Below, piece after piece: positions 24,962-33,017 of a stretch of DNA of 34,262 nt. The notes below the pieces were generated by a model. That model was not told the origin of the DNA and did not search any database. It saw only the letters and a list, made by a program, of their open reading frames with translations. A program made the position numbers and the translations under genes. Source of the stretch: Paludibacteraceae bacterium (GTDB taxonomy: Bacteria; Bacteroidota; Bacteroidia; Bacteroidales; Paludibacteraceae); contig CAJOCN010000034.1 of assembly GCA_905233255.1 (NCBI GenBank), positions 1 through 34,262 of the forward strand, in the 5' to 3' direction. Positions within the stretch are counted from its first letter, which is position 1. Each line of letters opens with the position of its first letter.

Positions 24962-26056
24962 TTATCTGTTTCTCACATTGTACTTATCAATAATCGTGCC
25001 GTTCTGTACGACGAACACACCCGGGTTGGCGCGAACGATGGTCTTCAGCGTCACGGGATCGATGGTGCAGAAGGCGTTCTCGTCAATGCCGTGTTCGATA
25101 CAGAAATTCTCGATCTCCTCTTCGCCCGATCCGGTCAGGAGGTAGCAATGCTCACTATCCTCCATGATCTCCTTCACCTTGTCTATCTGCTTGCGGTCGG
25201 TTTTTTGGAGGTCATACATCGCTACGAGCGTTACCGGCTCCTCGGACTCCAATATATCATACGTAATGTCCTCAAACTCCATCGTCAGTATTTCGAAATC
25301 GTGGATGGGCGGCTCGTAACCTTTCTTGACGAGCACGGAGCGTTGATCCACGAACTGCCAATCGGGATCGCCCTTCGGGTAGTTCTCCAGAGTGAACTCC
25401 TGCTGCACGCCGTCTTTCTCGTAGATTAGCGTGGTCTCATACAAATCCGGCTCGGCGTCGTCGGGAATAGCCATCAGTTCGGGAATATTGTTACCGATTT
25501 TGTACGGACGGAAATCTATCAGCGGCAGGTGGAGATAAGTATATTCCATTAGTCCGAAACCGGCAAAGAATGTGATGAGAGCGATACCTAACTCAGCCTG
25601 CCATGTGAAGGTCTGCGGGATAGTTTTGCGGCAAACGAGCAGCACTACCACCAGCGAGAGCAGCACGACGTTCTTCCAGAATGTTTGCCAGTTGGTCAGC
25701 ACTAACGCATCGCCGAAACACCCGCAGTCGGATACCGGGTTGGTCAGCGCAATCCAGAGCGTCAGCGGCGTCATCACCAGATAGAACACCAGCGAGAGCC
25801 AACTCGTCCATTGCGTGCGTACGTTCAATAATAGACACACGCCTAAGATCAACTCCGCGGAGATCAATACGATGGCGCCGAACTCGGCTAACGGAATCAA
25901 GTCCGTGAAGAACCCGCCGAAAGCCTTCAGGTAGTCTTCGATCTTATATACGGTGCCCAGTGGATCAACCGCTTTTACAAAACCCGAGAAGATGAACGTC
26001 ACCGCTAACAGCGTGCGCGCTGTGCTTCCAATAATATGTATTCCTTTATTTTTCAT
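24962..26056 (-). CDS. DoxX/MauE-like membrane protein of the BT_3928 type
   Basis: This 364-residue protein has four or five N-terminal membrane helices (residues about 10-190) with the DoxX opening FIFSGFVKAVDPLG and a CGCFG motif (NPVSDCGCFGDAL), which marks the MauE/thiol-redox branch. The C-terminal soluble half, about 230-364, looks thioredoxin-like but without a CxxC. It may feed electrons or act in envelope redox, but this is inferred. It is located directly upstream of two secreted cysteine peptidases, where redox support would make sense. Confidence 0.8.
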   Translation of the reverse strand: MKNKGIHIIGSTARTLLAVTFIFSGFVKAVDPLGTVYKIEDYLKAFGGFFTDLIPLAEFGAIVLISAELILGVCLLLNVRTQWTSWLSLVFYLVMTPLTLWIALTNPVSDCGCFGDALVLTNWQTFWKNVVLLSLVVVLLVCRKTIPQTFTWQAELGIALITFFAGFGLMEYTYLHLPLIDFRPYKIGNNIPELMAIPDDAEPDLYETTLIYEKDGVQQEFTLENYPKGDPDWQFVDQRSVLVKKGYEPPIHDFEILTMEFEDITYDILESEEPVTLVAMYDLQKTDRKQIDKVKEIMEDSEHCYLLTGSGEEEIENFCIEHGIDENAFCTIDPVTLKTIVRANPGVFVVQNGTIIDKYNVRNR

Positions 26057-26059
26057 AAC

Positions 26060-26104
26060 GGTCTTTTGTCTTTCTACTTTCTACTTTGAGCAAAGCGGTC
26101 TATT
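26060..26104 (-). repeat. CTACTTT heptamers with GAGCAAAGCGGTC, DUF1599 to DoxX linker
   Basis: GTCTTTTGTCTTT then CTACTTT, CTACTTT, then GAGCAAAGCGGTCTA. On the minus strand it begins at the DUF1599 TAG stop and ends at the ATG of the next gene. Related to the 50-bp repeats at 20071 and 20684. Confidence 0.9.
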
Positions 26105-26636
26105 CTTCATAATGAATCAGATCAAATATAGCGTAATTGATGATGTCGAAATAATTGCCCTCCACGCCTTCGGACGCAATCGTCTTGCCGCCGTTGTTGA
26201 GGATGGTCTTGATGCGGATGATCTTCGCCAGGATCATGTCGATGATGCCTTCTTTCGACATCTCACGCCACGCCTCGCCGTAGTCGTGGTTCTTGCGCAT
26301 CATCAGTTCCTTGGACTCATGCAAAATCTCGTCGTAGAGCTCCGTAGCGCGTTCGCGCGTCATGTCTATGGAGTCCGCGTACCCGTGACGCGACTGAATA
26401 ATGGCGGTAACGCCGTAATTGACTATCGCGCGCAGGTTACCCTCTATGTCGTCACCCACGAGACTCACGCCCGTCGTCTGCACCTGGCGTATGTTGCACA
26501 CCTTGATATAGAGCTGGTCGGTGATGCCGTGCAGACGGAATATCCGCCACGACGGACCGTAGTCCTGCATCTTTTCCACGAAGATCGCGCGGCACTTGGC
26601 GGTCACTCTATCGAAATCTTTATTCGTATCTGCCAT
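26100..26636 (-). CDS. DUF1599-domain protein
   Basis: This 178-residue protein has two copies of the DUF1599 core: KMQDYGPSWRIFRLHGITDQL (about 22-42) and KNHDYGEAWREMSKEGIIDMI (about 116-136), each followed by a charged helix and a EGN motif (DDIEGNLRAIVNYG, EGVEGNYFDIINYA). The family has been linked to nucleotide metabolism or modification by context, with no settled activity. It sits directly after hisS, joined by an octamer array. Confidence 0.9.
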   Translation of the reverse strand: MADTNKDFDRVTAKCRAIFVEKMQDYGPSWRIFRLHGITDQLYIKVCNIRQVQTTGVSLVGDDIEGNLRAIVNYGVTAIIQSRHGYADSIDMTRERATELYDEILHESKELMMRKNHDYGEAWREMSKEGIIDMILAKIIRIKTILNNGGKTIASEGVEGNYFDIINYAIFDLIHYEE

Positions 26637-26672
26637 AACAATGTAACAGTTTAACTCTTTAACGCCTTAACG
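26637..26672 (-). repeat. GTTAAAG-type octamers joining hisS to the DUF1599 gene
   Basis: On the minus strand, CGTTAAGG, CGTTAAAG, AGTTAAAC, TGTTACAT and TGTTATGG. The last hisS codons (ALKS), its TAA (26651-26653) and the DUF1599 ATG all lie in the array. Confidence 0.85.
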
Positions 26673-27991
26673 AGCTCCCCGAGCTCCATCAACTGCTGCT
26701 CGCCGGTGCTCATGTTCTTGAGCATCACTTTGTGCTGCGCCATCTCGTCGCCGCCGACGATGGCCACGAACGGTATCTGCTTGCTGTCGGCGTAACCCAT
26801 CTGTTTCTTCATCTTCGTCGGCTCGGGGTACACCTCTACCGCTATGCCCTGTGCACGCAACTCTTTCGCCCAAGTGAGCGCGTACCGTAACTCCTCCTGT
26901 CCGAAGGTCGCAAAGAGTACCTGCGTCGTCGATTGCAGGGCTTTGGGGAAGAGGTCGAGCTCCGTCAGTACATCGTATATACGGTCCGCACCGAAGGAGA
27001 TTCCCACGCCCGACACACCCGGCAGACCGAAGATACCCGTCAGGTTGTCGTACCTGCCGCCGCCGGTGATGGAACCGATCTGTGCGTCCAATGCCTTCAC
27101 CTCGAAGATGGCACCCGTGTAGTAGTTCAGTCCGCGTGCCAGACAGAGGTCTAACTCAATGGAGAAACGGCTTTCTTCTTTGAGCGAAGCGGTCTTTGTA
27201 CTTTCGACTAACCTAAAGATCTCCTCCATCTCCGCGATTCCTTTGAGACCGGTCTCGCTGGAAGCCAGAAATTCTTTCAACGAGGCTAACTTGTCTTGAT
27301 TCCTGATTCCTGACTCCTGCTTCAATATCGGCTGCAACGCCTCTACCTGTTCCTCGTTCAGTCCGCGCTCACGCAGTTCGTCGTTCACTGCCTCCACGCC
27401 GATCTTGTCCAGTTTGTCGATCGCTACCGTGATATCTACTATCTTATCCGGCGCACCGATTACCTCGGCAATGCCGGCAAGGATCTTACGGTTGTTGATG
27501 TGCAGGCACACGTTGATACCCAACCGTCGATAGACTTCCTCCACGATCTGGATCAACTCCAACTCGCCAATGAGACTGTCGCTGCCGATCACGTCCACGT
27601 CGCACTGGTAGAACTCGCGGTAACGACCTTTCTGCGGTCGGTCCGCACGCCATACAGGCTGGATCTGGAACCGCTTGAACGGAAAACTCAGTTCCTCGCG
27701 GTGTTGGACCACGTAGCGCGCGAAAGGAACAGTCAGGTCGTATCGCAGTCCTTTCTCCGGAGCCAATGCTGCTTTCTCGCCGCTGTTCTGAATACGGAAG
27801 AGCAGCTTGTCGCCCTCCTCGCCGTACTTACCCATCAGGGTACCGATGTTCTCCATTGCCGGGGTCTCAATCTGCTGGAATCCATACAGCGAGAACACAC
27901 CCTTAATGGTGTCGAAGATATAATTCCGCCGCGCCATCTCTACTTGACCGAAGTCGCGCGTGCCTTTTGGTATGCTTGGTTTTTGTGCCAT
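26651..27991 (-). CDS. hisS: Histidyl-tRNA synthetase
   Basis: Class II synthetase charging tRNA-His. Start [15 protein letters not shown] at 27991; 446 residues. Motif 2 is [20 protein letters not shown], the histidine-specific motif is ARGLNYYTG, and motif 3 is [13 protein letters not shown]. The C-terminal anticodon-binding domain follows. Two short inserts come from arrays: residues about 224-231 (ESGIRNQD) from GATTCCT heptamers, and about 260-273 ([12 protein letters not shown]) from the CTTTGAGCGAAGCGGTC unit. Both lie in the insertion domain region before the ARGLNYYTG motif. Confidence 0.96.
   Translation of the reverse strand: MAQKPSIPKGTRDFGQVEMARRNYIFDTIKGVFSLYGFQQIETPAMENIGTLMGKYGEEGDKLLFRIQNSGEKAALAPEKGLRYDLTVPFARYVVQHREELSFPFKRFQIQPVWRADRPQKGRYREFYQCDVDVIGSDSLIGELELIQIVEEVYRRLGINVCLHINNRKILAGIAEVIGAPDKIVDITVAIDKLDKIGVEAVNDELRERGLNEEQVEALQPILKQESGIRNQDKLASLKEFLASSETGLKGIAEMEEIFRLVESTKTASLKEESRFSIELDLCLARGLNYYTGAIFEVKALDAQIGSITGGGRYDNLTGIFGLPGVSGVGISFGADRIYDVLTELDLFPKALQSTTQVLFATFGQEELRYALTWAKELRAQGIAVEVYPEPTKMKKQMGYADSKQIPFVAIVGGDEMAQHKVMLKNMSTGEQQLMELGELVKALKS
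27173..27212 (-). repeat. TTTGAGCGAAGCGGTC unit inside hisS
   Basis: TTTGAGCGAAGCGGTCTTTG then TACTTTCGACT: the same core as in lepA (14385) and in the linkers at 20731 and 26088. Encodes [11 protein letters not shown]. Confidence 0.85.
27298..27320 (-). repeat. GATTCCT heptamers inside hisS
   Basis: GATTCCT, GATTCCT, GACTCCT: three heptamers, 21 nt, encoding the seven residues around SGIRNQD. Confidence 0.85.
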
Positions 27992-28001
27992 AATCAATAC
28001 T

Positions 28002-28029
28002 AAATTACGAATTACAAATTACGAATGAC
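28002..28029 (-). repeat. Four heptamers (AAATTAC/GAATTAC) between waaA and hisS
   Basis: On the minus strand the array reads GTAATTT/GTAATTC and carries the waaA stop TAA (28019-28021) in its second unit. It is the reverse-orientation relative of the pyrH-frr linker. Confidence 0.9.
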
Positions 28030-29290
28030 CGAATAGGTCTTGATAGATTTTCTCCGTTGCTCCGATCTCGGAGGCTACGTATTGGTACGCCTTGTCGCCT
28101 AACTCGCGGTGGTTATCCAGCGCGTAATCCATCGCTGCGGCTAACTCGCGGTAGTTCTTCACGCTCTTTCCTGCACCGGCGTCGATCAGCCCTTGCGCCT
28201 CGCGGAAATGGTGGTAGTTAGGACCGAACACTACCGGCCTGCCGAACGCTGCCGGCTCGATCGTGTTGTGGATGCCCTCGCCAAAACCGCCGCCCACGTA
28301 CGCTGCGTGGCCATAGCGGTAGATCGTGCTCAGCAGACCCATTGTGTCAATAATCAGTACATCCGCATGGATCAGGGCTGTCGCCGTAGCCCGCGTGTAG
28401 CGTACATAACGACCCTGGAACAGATTGAAGATGAAATGCAGATGCGCCTCGTCTATCTCATGCGGCACGAGAATCAGCTTGCATTGCCCCTTTGTGCATT
28501 GTGCATTGTGCATTGTGCATTGTACATCGTCCCTTTGTACTTGTATATAAGCTTCCAGCAACTTCTCGTCCTCCGGCCACGTACTGCCGGCTACCACCAC
28601 GCGCTCGCAACCCTCCACGAATCGCTCAATCAACCCCAGTTCCTCAGTGAATTGTGCATTGTGCATTGTGCATTGTGAATTGTTCACCACTCTGTCAAAA
28701 CGCGTGTCGCCCGCTACCGAGCAGGAACTAATCCCATGATCTTTCAGCAATTTCTCCGACCTCTCGTCCTGCACGTAAATATGCGTGAAACATTTTAGCA
28801 ACTTACGCGACGCACCGCCGTACCAGCGGAAGAACCGTTGCTTCGGACGGAAGATAGCAGAGATACAATAGGTGGGGATGCTCCGTTTCTTAAGTTCCTT
28901 CAGATACGCCGGCCAGAACTCGTACTTCACGAAAATAGCCATCGACGGACGCAATGCCTCGATGAACCGCTTTGCGTTGGAGCGTGTGGCGAAAGGCAGG
29001 TAGAACACACCGTCCGCCAGATTATAGTTCTTGCGCATCTCGTAGCCCGAGGGAGAGAAGAACGTGACGACGATCTTCTTCTCCGGGTGCTCGCGCTTGA
29101 GACGCTCGATCATCGGCCGTGCCTGCTCAAACTCACCAACCGATGCGGCGTGAAACCACACGCATCCGCGGAGAGCGTTCAGCTCCGTTGTACGCTGCTT
29201 GAGAGTTTCGCGCTGACCCTTTACCAGCATCTGAGCCTTCTTGTGCCCGCACAGCGCCGCGATCCTTATCAATAAAAAATAAATATACAT
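28019..29290 (-). CDS. waaA: 3-deoxy-D-manno-octulosonic acid (Kdo) transferase
   Basis: Transfers Kdo from CMP-Kdo to lipid A precursor at the inner membrane; 423 residues. The N-terminal hydrophobic anchor (MYIYFLLIRIAALCG) is followed by GCVWFHAASVGEFEQARPMIERL (catalytic Glu in GEFEQ), KYEFWPAYLKELKKR, and AYVGGGFGEGIHNTIEPAAFGRPVVFGPNYHHF, the sugar-nucleotide site. Two in-frame array inserts: residues about 202-214 (SQCTMHNAQFTEE) between the two Rossmann domains, and about 247-265 (QVQRDDVQCTMHNAQCTKG). First gene of the eleven-gene minus-strand run, with its own promoter. Confidence 0.96.
   Translation of the reverse strand: MYIYFLLIRIAALCGHKKAQMLVKGQRETLKQRTTELNALRGCVWFHAASVGEFEQARPMIERLKREHPEKKIVVTFFSPSGYEMRKNYNLADGVFYLPFATRSNAKRFIEALRPSMAIFVKYEFWPAYLKELKKRSIPTYCISAIFRPKQRFFRWYGGASRKLLKCFTHIYVQDERSEKLLKDHGISSCSVAGDTRFDRVVNNSQCTMHNAQFTEELGLIERFVEGCERVVVAGSTWPEDEKLLEAYIQVQRDDVQCTMHNAQCTKGQCKLILVPHEIDEAHLHFIFNLFQGRYVRYTRATATALIHADVLIIDTMGLLSTIYRYGHAAYVGGGFGEGIHNTIEPAAFGRPVVFGPNYHHFREAQGLIDAGAGKSVKNYRELAAAMDYALDNHRELGDKAYQYVASEIGATEKIYQDLFGHS
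28494..28545 (-). repeat. GTGCATT heptamers plus shared 24-nt tract in waaA
   Basis: Four perfect GTGCATT units (28494-28521), then GTACATC and the stretch 28522-28545, identical to 18032-18055 in rsgA. The peptide is QVQRDDVQCTMHNAQCT. Confidence 0.95.
28647..28684 (-). repeat. GTGAATT/GTGCATT heptamers in waaA
   Basis: GTGAATT, GTGCATT, GTGCATT, GTGCATT, GTGAATT. Encodes NNSQCTMHNAQFT. Same unit types as in queH. Confidence 0.95.
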
Positions 29291-29313
29291 GATCTATATT
29301 TCCAAAAAGCGCG

Positions 29314-29344
29314 CAAAGTTACTAATTTTTTTTCATATACGCAA
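29314..29344 (-). promoter_or_regulatory. Promoter of the waaA operon
   Basis: On the minus strand, TTG (29344-29342), a 20-nt spacer and TAACTTTG (29321-29314). The -33 element sits in GCGTGCGCGCTTGCGTAT, which recurs at the queH promoter. Confidence 0.75.
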
Positions 29345-29393
29345 GCGCGCACGCTTTTTTTTACTAAATAGTGTGCTTTTTGTGCAATTTTTA

Positions 29394-29417
29394 ATTGTGA
29401 ATTGTGAATTGTGAATT
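29394..29417 (+). repeat. Three heptamers ATTGTGA upstream of tsaD
   Basis: Three perfect ATTGTGA units plus ATT. It is the inverse of the ATTCACA array at 699. The TTG of the second unit falls at the -33 position of the tsaD promoter. Confidence 0.95.
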
Positions 29418-29433
29418 ATTTTTTGTAATTTTG
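29402..29433 (+). promoter_or_regulatory. Promoter of tsaD, using repeat DNA as -33 element
   Basis: TTG at 29402-29404, a 21-nt spacer, TAATTTTG at 29426-29433; the ATG is at 29451. The -33 triplet is inside the heptamer array. Confidence 0.65.
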
Positions 29434-29450
29434 TAGCCGATTTGGAAAAA

Positions 29451-30524
29451 ATGAACGTTATATTAGCTATTGAGTCGAGCTGCGACGATACTTCGTCGGC
29501 AGTCATTGTAGATGGCACCCTGCGCAGCAATGTGATTGCGAGCCAGAAGGTGCATGAGGAGTATGGAGGCGTGGTGCCTGAGTTAGCCAGCCGCGCGCAC
29601 CAGCAGAATATACTGCCGGTGGTGGACACTGCGCTCAAACGTGCCGGAGTGACCAAGGAGCAGATCTCTGCGATCGCTTTCACCCGCGGCCCGGGATTAT
29701 TGGGATCGCTGCTGGTCGGCACTTCGTTTGCCAAAGGCTTGGCGCTCGCCCTCGGCGTGCCGCTTATTGACGTGAACCACCTCCAGGGGCATGTGTTGGC
29801 ACATTTCGTGGAGCCGTCGGCGGAGCTGATTGCTCAGACCCCGTCGCTGCAGGGCGTGCCTATACGGCACCCTTCTTTCCCCTTCCTTTGTCTGCTCGTC
29901 TCGGGCGGTAACAGCCAGATTGTGCTCGTCAAGGCGTACAATAACATGGAGATCATCGGTCAGACCATTGATGACGCCGCCGGAGAGGCGTTCGACAAGT
30001 GCGCCAAGGTGCTCGGACTGCCGTACCCCGGCGGACCGTGGATAGACAAACTCGCCAAACTCGGCGACCCCGCCAAATACCCGTTCGCCAAACCCAATAT
30101 CCCCGCCTACGACTACTCGTTCTCGGGGCTCAAGACGTCGTTCCTCTATACCCTTCGCGACCTGCTGAAGGAGTACGGAGTGGAGACGATTGACGAACTG
30201 GCAGAGAAGATCCCGAACCTGCGCGAAGACATGTGCGCCTCGCTACAGGCTACGGTCGTGGATATCCTCATGCGCAAACTCAAGAAAGCGGCTTCCGACC
30301 TCAAGATCAACCAAGTGGCGGTAGCCGGCGGTGTGTCGGCGAACAGCGCCCTTAGGCAGGCTTTTGTTGATTACGGCAAGAAGTACCGCTGGTCGGTTTT
30401 CATTCCGCCTTTCTCCTTCACGACGGACAATGCCGCTATGGTCTGCCAGGCGGGCTATTTCAAGTACCTCGACCGCGATTTCTGTGCCATCGACGAGGTG
30501 CCTTTCGCTAAGACGCAAATATAA
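29451..30524 (+). CDS. tsaD: tRNA N6-adenosine threonylcarbamoyltransferase TsaD
   Basis: Forms t6A37 in ANN-decoding tRNAs with TsaB, TsaC and TsaE; 357 residues from MNVILAIESSCDDTSSAVIV. HEEYGGVVPELASRAHQQNI and NHLQGHVLAHF carry metal-binding histidines. SGGNSQIVLV and DDAAGEAFDKCAKVLGLPYPGG form the ASKHA nucleotide site, and FTTDNAAM the final Asp. A TTG three codons upstream is possible, but the ATG fits family alignments. Its TAA overlaps the ATG of the following exosortase gene by one base (TAATG). Confidence 0.97.
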   Translation: MNVILAIESSCDDTSSAVIVDGTLRSNVIASQKVHEEYGGVVPELASRAHQQNILPVVDTALKRAGVTKEQISAIAFTRGPGLLGSLLVGTSFAKGLALALGVPLIDVNHLQGHVLAHFVEPSAELIAQTPSLQGVPIRHPSFPFLCLLVSGGNSQIVLVKAYNNMEIIGQTIDDAAGEAFDKCAKVLGLPYPGGPWIDKLAKLGDPAKYPFAKPNIPAYDYSFSGLKTSFLYTLRDLLKEYGVETIDELAEKIPNLREDMCASLQATVVDILMRKLKKAASDLKINQVAVAGGVSANSALRQAFVDYGKKYRWSVFIPPFSFTTDNAAMVCQAGYFKYLDRDFCAIDEVPFAKTQI

Positions 30525-31177
30525 TGGATCTTCAAATTTTCCATACGGCTTCAGCCGATCGTTCGAAGCTTTGCCGAGATAAGAAATCTTCAAATCTTCA
30601 AATCTTCAAACCCTACCGGGACGTCATCATCTTCGTCATCACTCTCTTTGCAGCGAATTTCTTCTGGAAATGGACCATGAACGGTGATGAGGACGGAGAG
30701 GTCGTTACGTGGTTCGGGTTGGATGTCACGGCGCCTTTTGAGTTCATGTCCGCCCACATCGCGCGGGTGGTGTACGAACTGGTGTCGCTCTTCCGCGACA
30801 CAGCGTATATGTACGGGGAACATGTGATTCGTTTTGAGTCCGGTTCGGGCTCTGCCATTATCTGGGGCTGCACGGGTCTCAAGCAGGCGTTTATCTGGTT
30901 CTGGCTCATCGCTACCGTCCGTCCAATCTTCCAATCTTCCAATCTTCAAATCTTCAAATTCCAAATAGCGAAGCTCTGGTACATCCCTTTGGGATGGATC
31001 TGTTGCTACGCCTTTAATATCCTGCGTATTTTTATCATTACGCTATGCGTCGAGCACCATCCTGACTGGTTCCCGATCCTGCATGACTACATCTTCAAAT
31101 ATCTGTTTTACGGAATGATGTTCGGCTTATGGGTCATCTTTGTTGAAAAGATAAGATCCTCTGTTTCAGCCGACTGA
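30524..31177 (+). CDS. Exosortase/archaeosortase-family membrane protein
   Basis: A 217-residue polytopic membrane protein with helices at about 33-50, 110-132, 150-174 and 192-208. The exosortase triad is in order: Cys116 in GCTGLKQ, Arg168 in NILRIF, His187 in HDYIFKY. Such enzymes are proposed to process C-terminal sorting signals (PEP-CTERM type). I see no sorting-signal substrate or partner gene in this window. The first 30 residues (MDLQIFHTAS... SSNLQIFK) and residues about 134-149 are octamer-array code, so the ancestral start may have been lost or replaced. The 3' end overlaps the convergent antiporter gene by 44 nt. Confidence 0.8.
   Translation: MDLQIFHTASADRSKLCRDKKSSNLQIFKPYRDVIIFVITLFAANFFWKWTMNGDEDGEVVTWFGLDVTAPFEFMSAHIARVVYELVSLFRDTAYMYGEHVIRFESGSGSAIIWGCTGLKQAFIWFWLIATVRPIFQSSNLQIFKFQIAKLWYIPLGWICCYAFNILRIFIITLCVEHHPDWFPILHDYIFKYLFYGMMFGLWVIFVEKIRSSVSAD
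30546..30607 (+). repeat. Palindrome plus AAATCTTC octamers at the exosortase N-terminus
   Basis: CGGCTTCAGCCG (30546-30557) is a perfect 5-bp stem with the GCTTCAGC core. Three AAATCTTC octamers follow at 30584-30607. Both are inside the coding frame. Confidence 0.85.
30924..30963 (+). repeat. CAATCTTC octamers inside the exosortase gene
   Basis: CAATCTTC three times, then AAATCTTC and AAATTCC. Encodes IFQSSNLQIFKFQ in a loop between two membrane helices. Confidence 0.9.
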
Positions 31178-32978
31178 CGATTTTCCACGTCTTACTTGCC
31201 TGCGGCGTGTCGCCGGAGAGGATGTCCGGCGTCTCGGCGCCTGTCTCCTGCTCGGGGTAAACGATCATGTAACTATGGTCCGCAAAGAACTTACCCAACA
31301 TCTCCGGCACCTGCTCAAACAGCGGGTTGTAGGATGGGGTGGAGGGGCGTGCGTTGATGAAGACGATCAAGTCGTCCGGTCCCATCTGTTTGGCTACCAT
31401 CAGCGAATCCTCCCAGTCCTCCATCTCCCGGTACGACGCCCGCAGGTACTTGCCTTTGCGGCGGCAGAAAGCCTGCAGCACGCGCTGCGTGTCTTCGTTG
31501 GTGAAGAACACTACCTTGGCGCCTATTTGGCTGCTCAGCCGGCGGATCAGACCGAAGCACGTGATAAAATCGTGCTCTTTCTCCGCGTAGCGGGGTACGG
31601 CTACCAGGATCCGGGAGATGGTGTTGATGGGTTGTGCGGGGTGATAGACGATAGACGCGCGGCGCTGTTTGTTAATCAGTTGGGTTGCCTCGCTCCAGTC
31701 CTCCTCGCTCGCGAACTCCGCCTCGTGCAGCTCTGCCAATTCGCTCAGTTCCTTCAACTCGAAATGCCGGTTCTCACCCACCGTCATCAGCTGCCAGCTG
31801 TTGTCCGTCTTCTCCGCCTCCAGCCGCGCCTCTTCCTGTAGCGCCAACTGCTTGGCGGCGTACTCGGTCATGAACGAAGCCGTCGTGCAAAGCACCAGGA
31901 TCATCACCACCGCGGCGTTCAGGATCTCCGCATCGAAGATCCCCGTCTCATAACCGATCGTCACTATAGCTAACGTGCCGGCGGCGGTAGCGTGCGTCAG
32001 ACCGAACATCAACTGCCGCTCCACGGCCTGTAACCCGAAACTCCGTTGCGCCAGCCACGCCGCACACCATTTGCCCGCTAACTTCGTACCGATCATTACC
32101 ACGGCGATGATCATCGTCGCCCAACCTGCCCATAGCAGCCGCACGTCGATCATCATTCCCACGCCGATCAGGAACAGCGGCACGAAGATCGTGTTTCCTA
32201 CAAAATTAATCCTGCCCATGACGGGGCTCAGGTTCGGTACCAACTTATTGAGCGCCACGCCGCACATGAACGCGCCTAAGATACCTTCCAGACCTGCCCA
32301 GTCGGCTAACAGCGCAGACAGAACCATCATCGTCATCACTACCAGGAATCCGCTCGTCGGGTCGGTGCTCCGCTTGAAGAAACGTTTGGCAATCCACGGG
32401 AACGCAAACAACATTACCCCGAAGGTCAGCACAATCCGCCCGATCAGTCCCCATGCACTCAGTTGGCCCGTATAGACATAATTACTGCGTAGAAAAGCCA
32501 ATACTAACAGCGAGAGCGTGATCGTCAGCATGGTGCCTCCGATGGCGATGTTCACCGCCGCGTTCTTCTGCACGCCGTAACGGCTCACAATGGGGTAGGT
32601 CATCAGCGTGTGGCTGCCGTACATGGCGCCGAGCAGCGCACTCGTCACCCAGCCGTAACCCAACAGCCGGCTCGTCAGCAGACCTAACAGGAATGGCAGC
32701 AGAAAAGAGTATATACCGAATATGACCGCGTGGGTGCGTTGCTGCCTGAAATCATTGACGTCCACCTCGATACCCGCCTGCAGCATGATATAGAGCATTC
32801 CGATCTTACCCAGACTCTGAATAGTACTGCCACTGCTGATGATGTCCAGCCCGTAAGGACCGACCAGCACACCCACCAAGATAAACCCGACGATACTCGG
32901 GATCCGGATCTTGTGGCACACCATCGGTACTACCAGTATGGCACCCAACACCAACGCTATGATTCCTAAACTATTCAT
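31134..32978 (-). CDS. CPA2-family cation:proton antiporter with C-terminal cytoplasmic domain
   Basis: This is 614 residues. About 12 membrane helices (residues 1-380) carry the CPA2 features IRIPSIVGFILVGVLVGPYG, LQAGIEVDVNDF and LLADWAGLEGILGAFMCGVALNK. The C-terminal 220 residues are soluble, contain a universal-stress-protein-like segment (ILVAVPRYAEKEHDF), and probably regulate transport. No RCK/TrkA-N motif GxGxxG is seen there. Likely Na+ or K+/H+ exchange at the inner membrane. The last 44 nt overlap the convergent exosortase gene. Cotranscribed after queH through an array. Confidence 0.9.
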   Translation of the reverse strand: MNSLGIIALVLGAILVVPMVCHKIRIPSIVGFILVGVLVGPYGLDIISSGSTIQSLGKIGMLYIMLQAGIEVDVNDFRQQRTHAVIFGIYSFLLPFLLGLLTSRLLGYGWVTSALLGAMYGSHTLMTYPIVSRYGVQKNAAVNIAIGGTMLTITLSLLVLAFLRSNYVYTGQLSAWGLIGRIVLTFGVMLFAFPWIAKRFFKRSTDPTSGFLVVMTMMVLSALLADWAGLEGILGAFMCGVALNKLVPNLSPVMGRINFVGNTIFVPLFLIGVGMMIDVRLLWAGWATMIIAVVMIGTKLAGKWCAAWLAQRSFGLQAVERQLMFGLTHATAAGTLAIVTIGYETGIFDAEILNAAVVMILVLCTTASFMTEYAAKQLALQEEARLEAEKTDNSWQLMTVGENRHFELKELSELAELHEAEFASEEDWSEATQLINKQRRASIVYHPAQPINTISRILVAVPRYAEKEHDFITCFGLIRRLSSQIGAKVVFFTNEDTQRVLQAFCRRKGKYLRASYREMEDWEDSLMVAKQMGPDDLIVFINARPSTPSYNPLFEQVPEMLGKFFADHSYMIVYPEQETGAETPDILSGDTPQASKTWKIVSRLKQRILSFQQR

Positions 32979-32981
32979 CGC

Positions 32982-33017
32982 CTTTCACCCTTCACCTTTC
33001 ACCTTTCACCTTTCACC
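32982..33017 (-). repeat. Five heptamers (TGAAAGG on the minus strand) between queH and the antiporter
   Basis: The array begins with the queH TGA (33015-33013) and ends a few bases before the antiporter ATG at 32978. Same family as the murC, ftsQ and ftsZ linkers. Confidence 0.93.
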
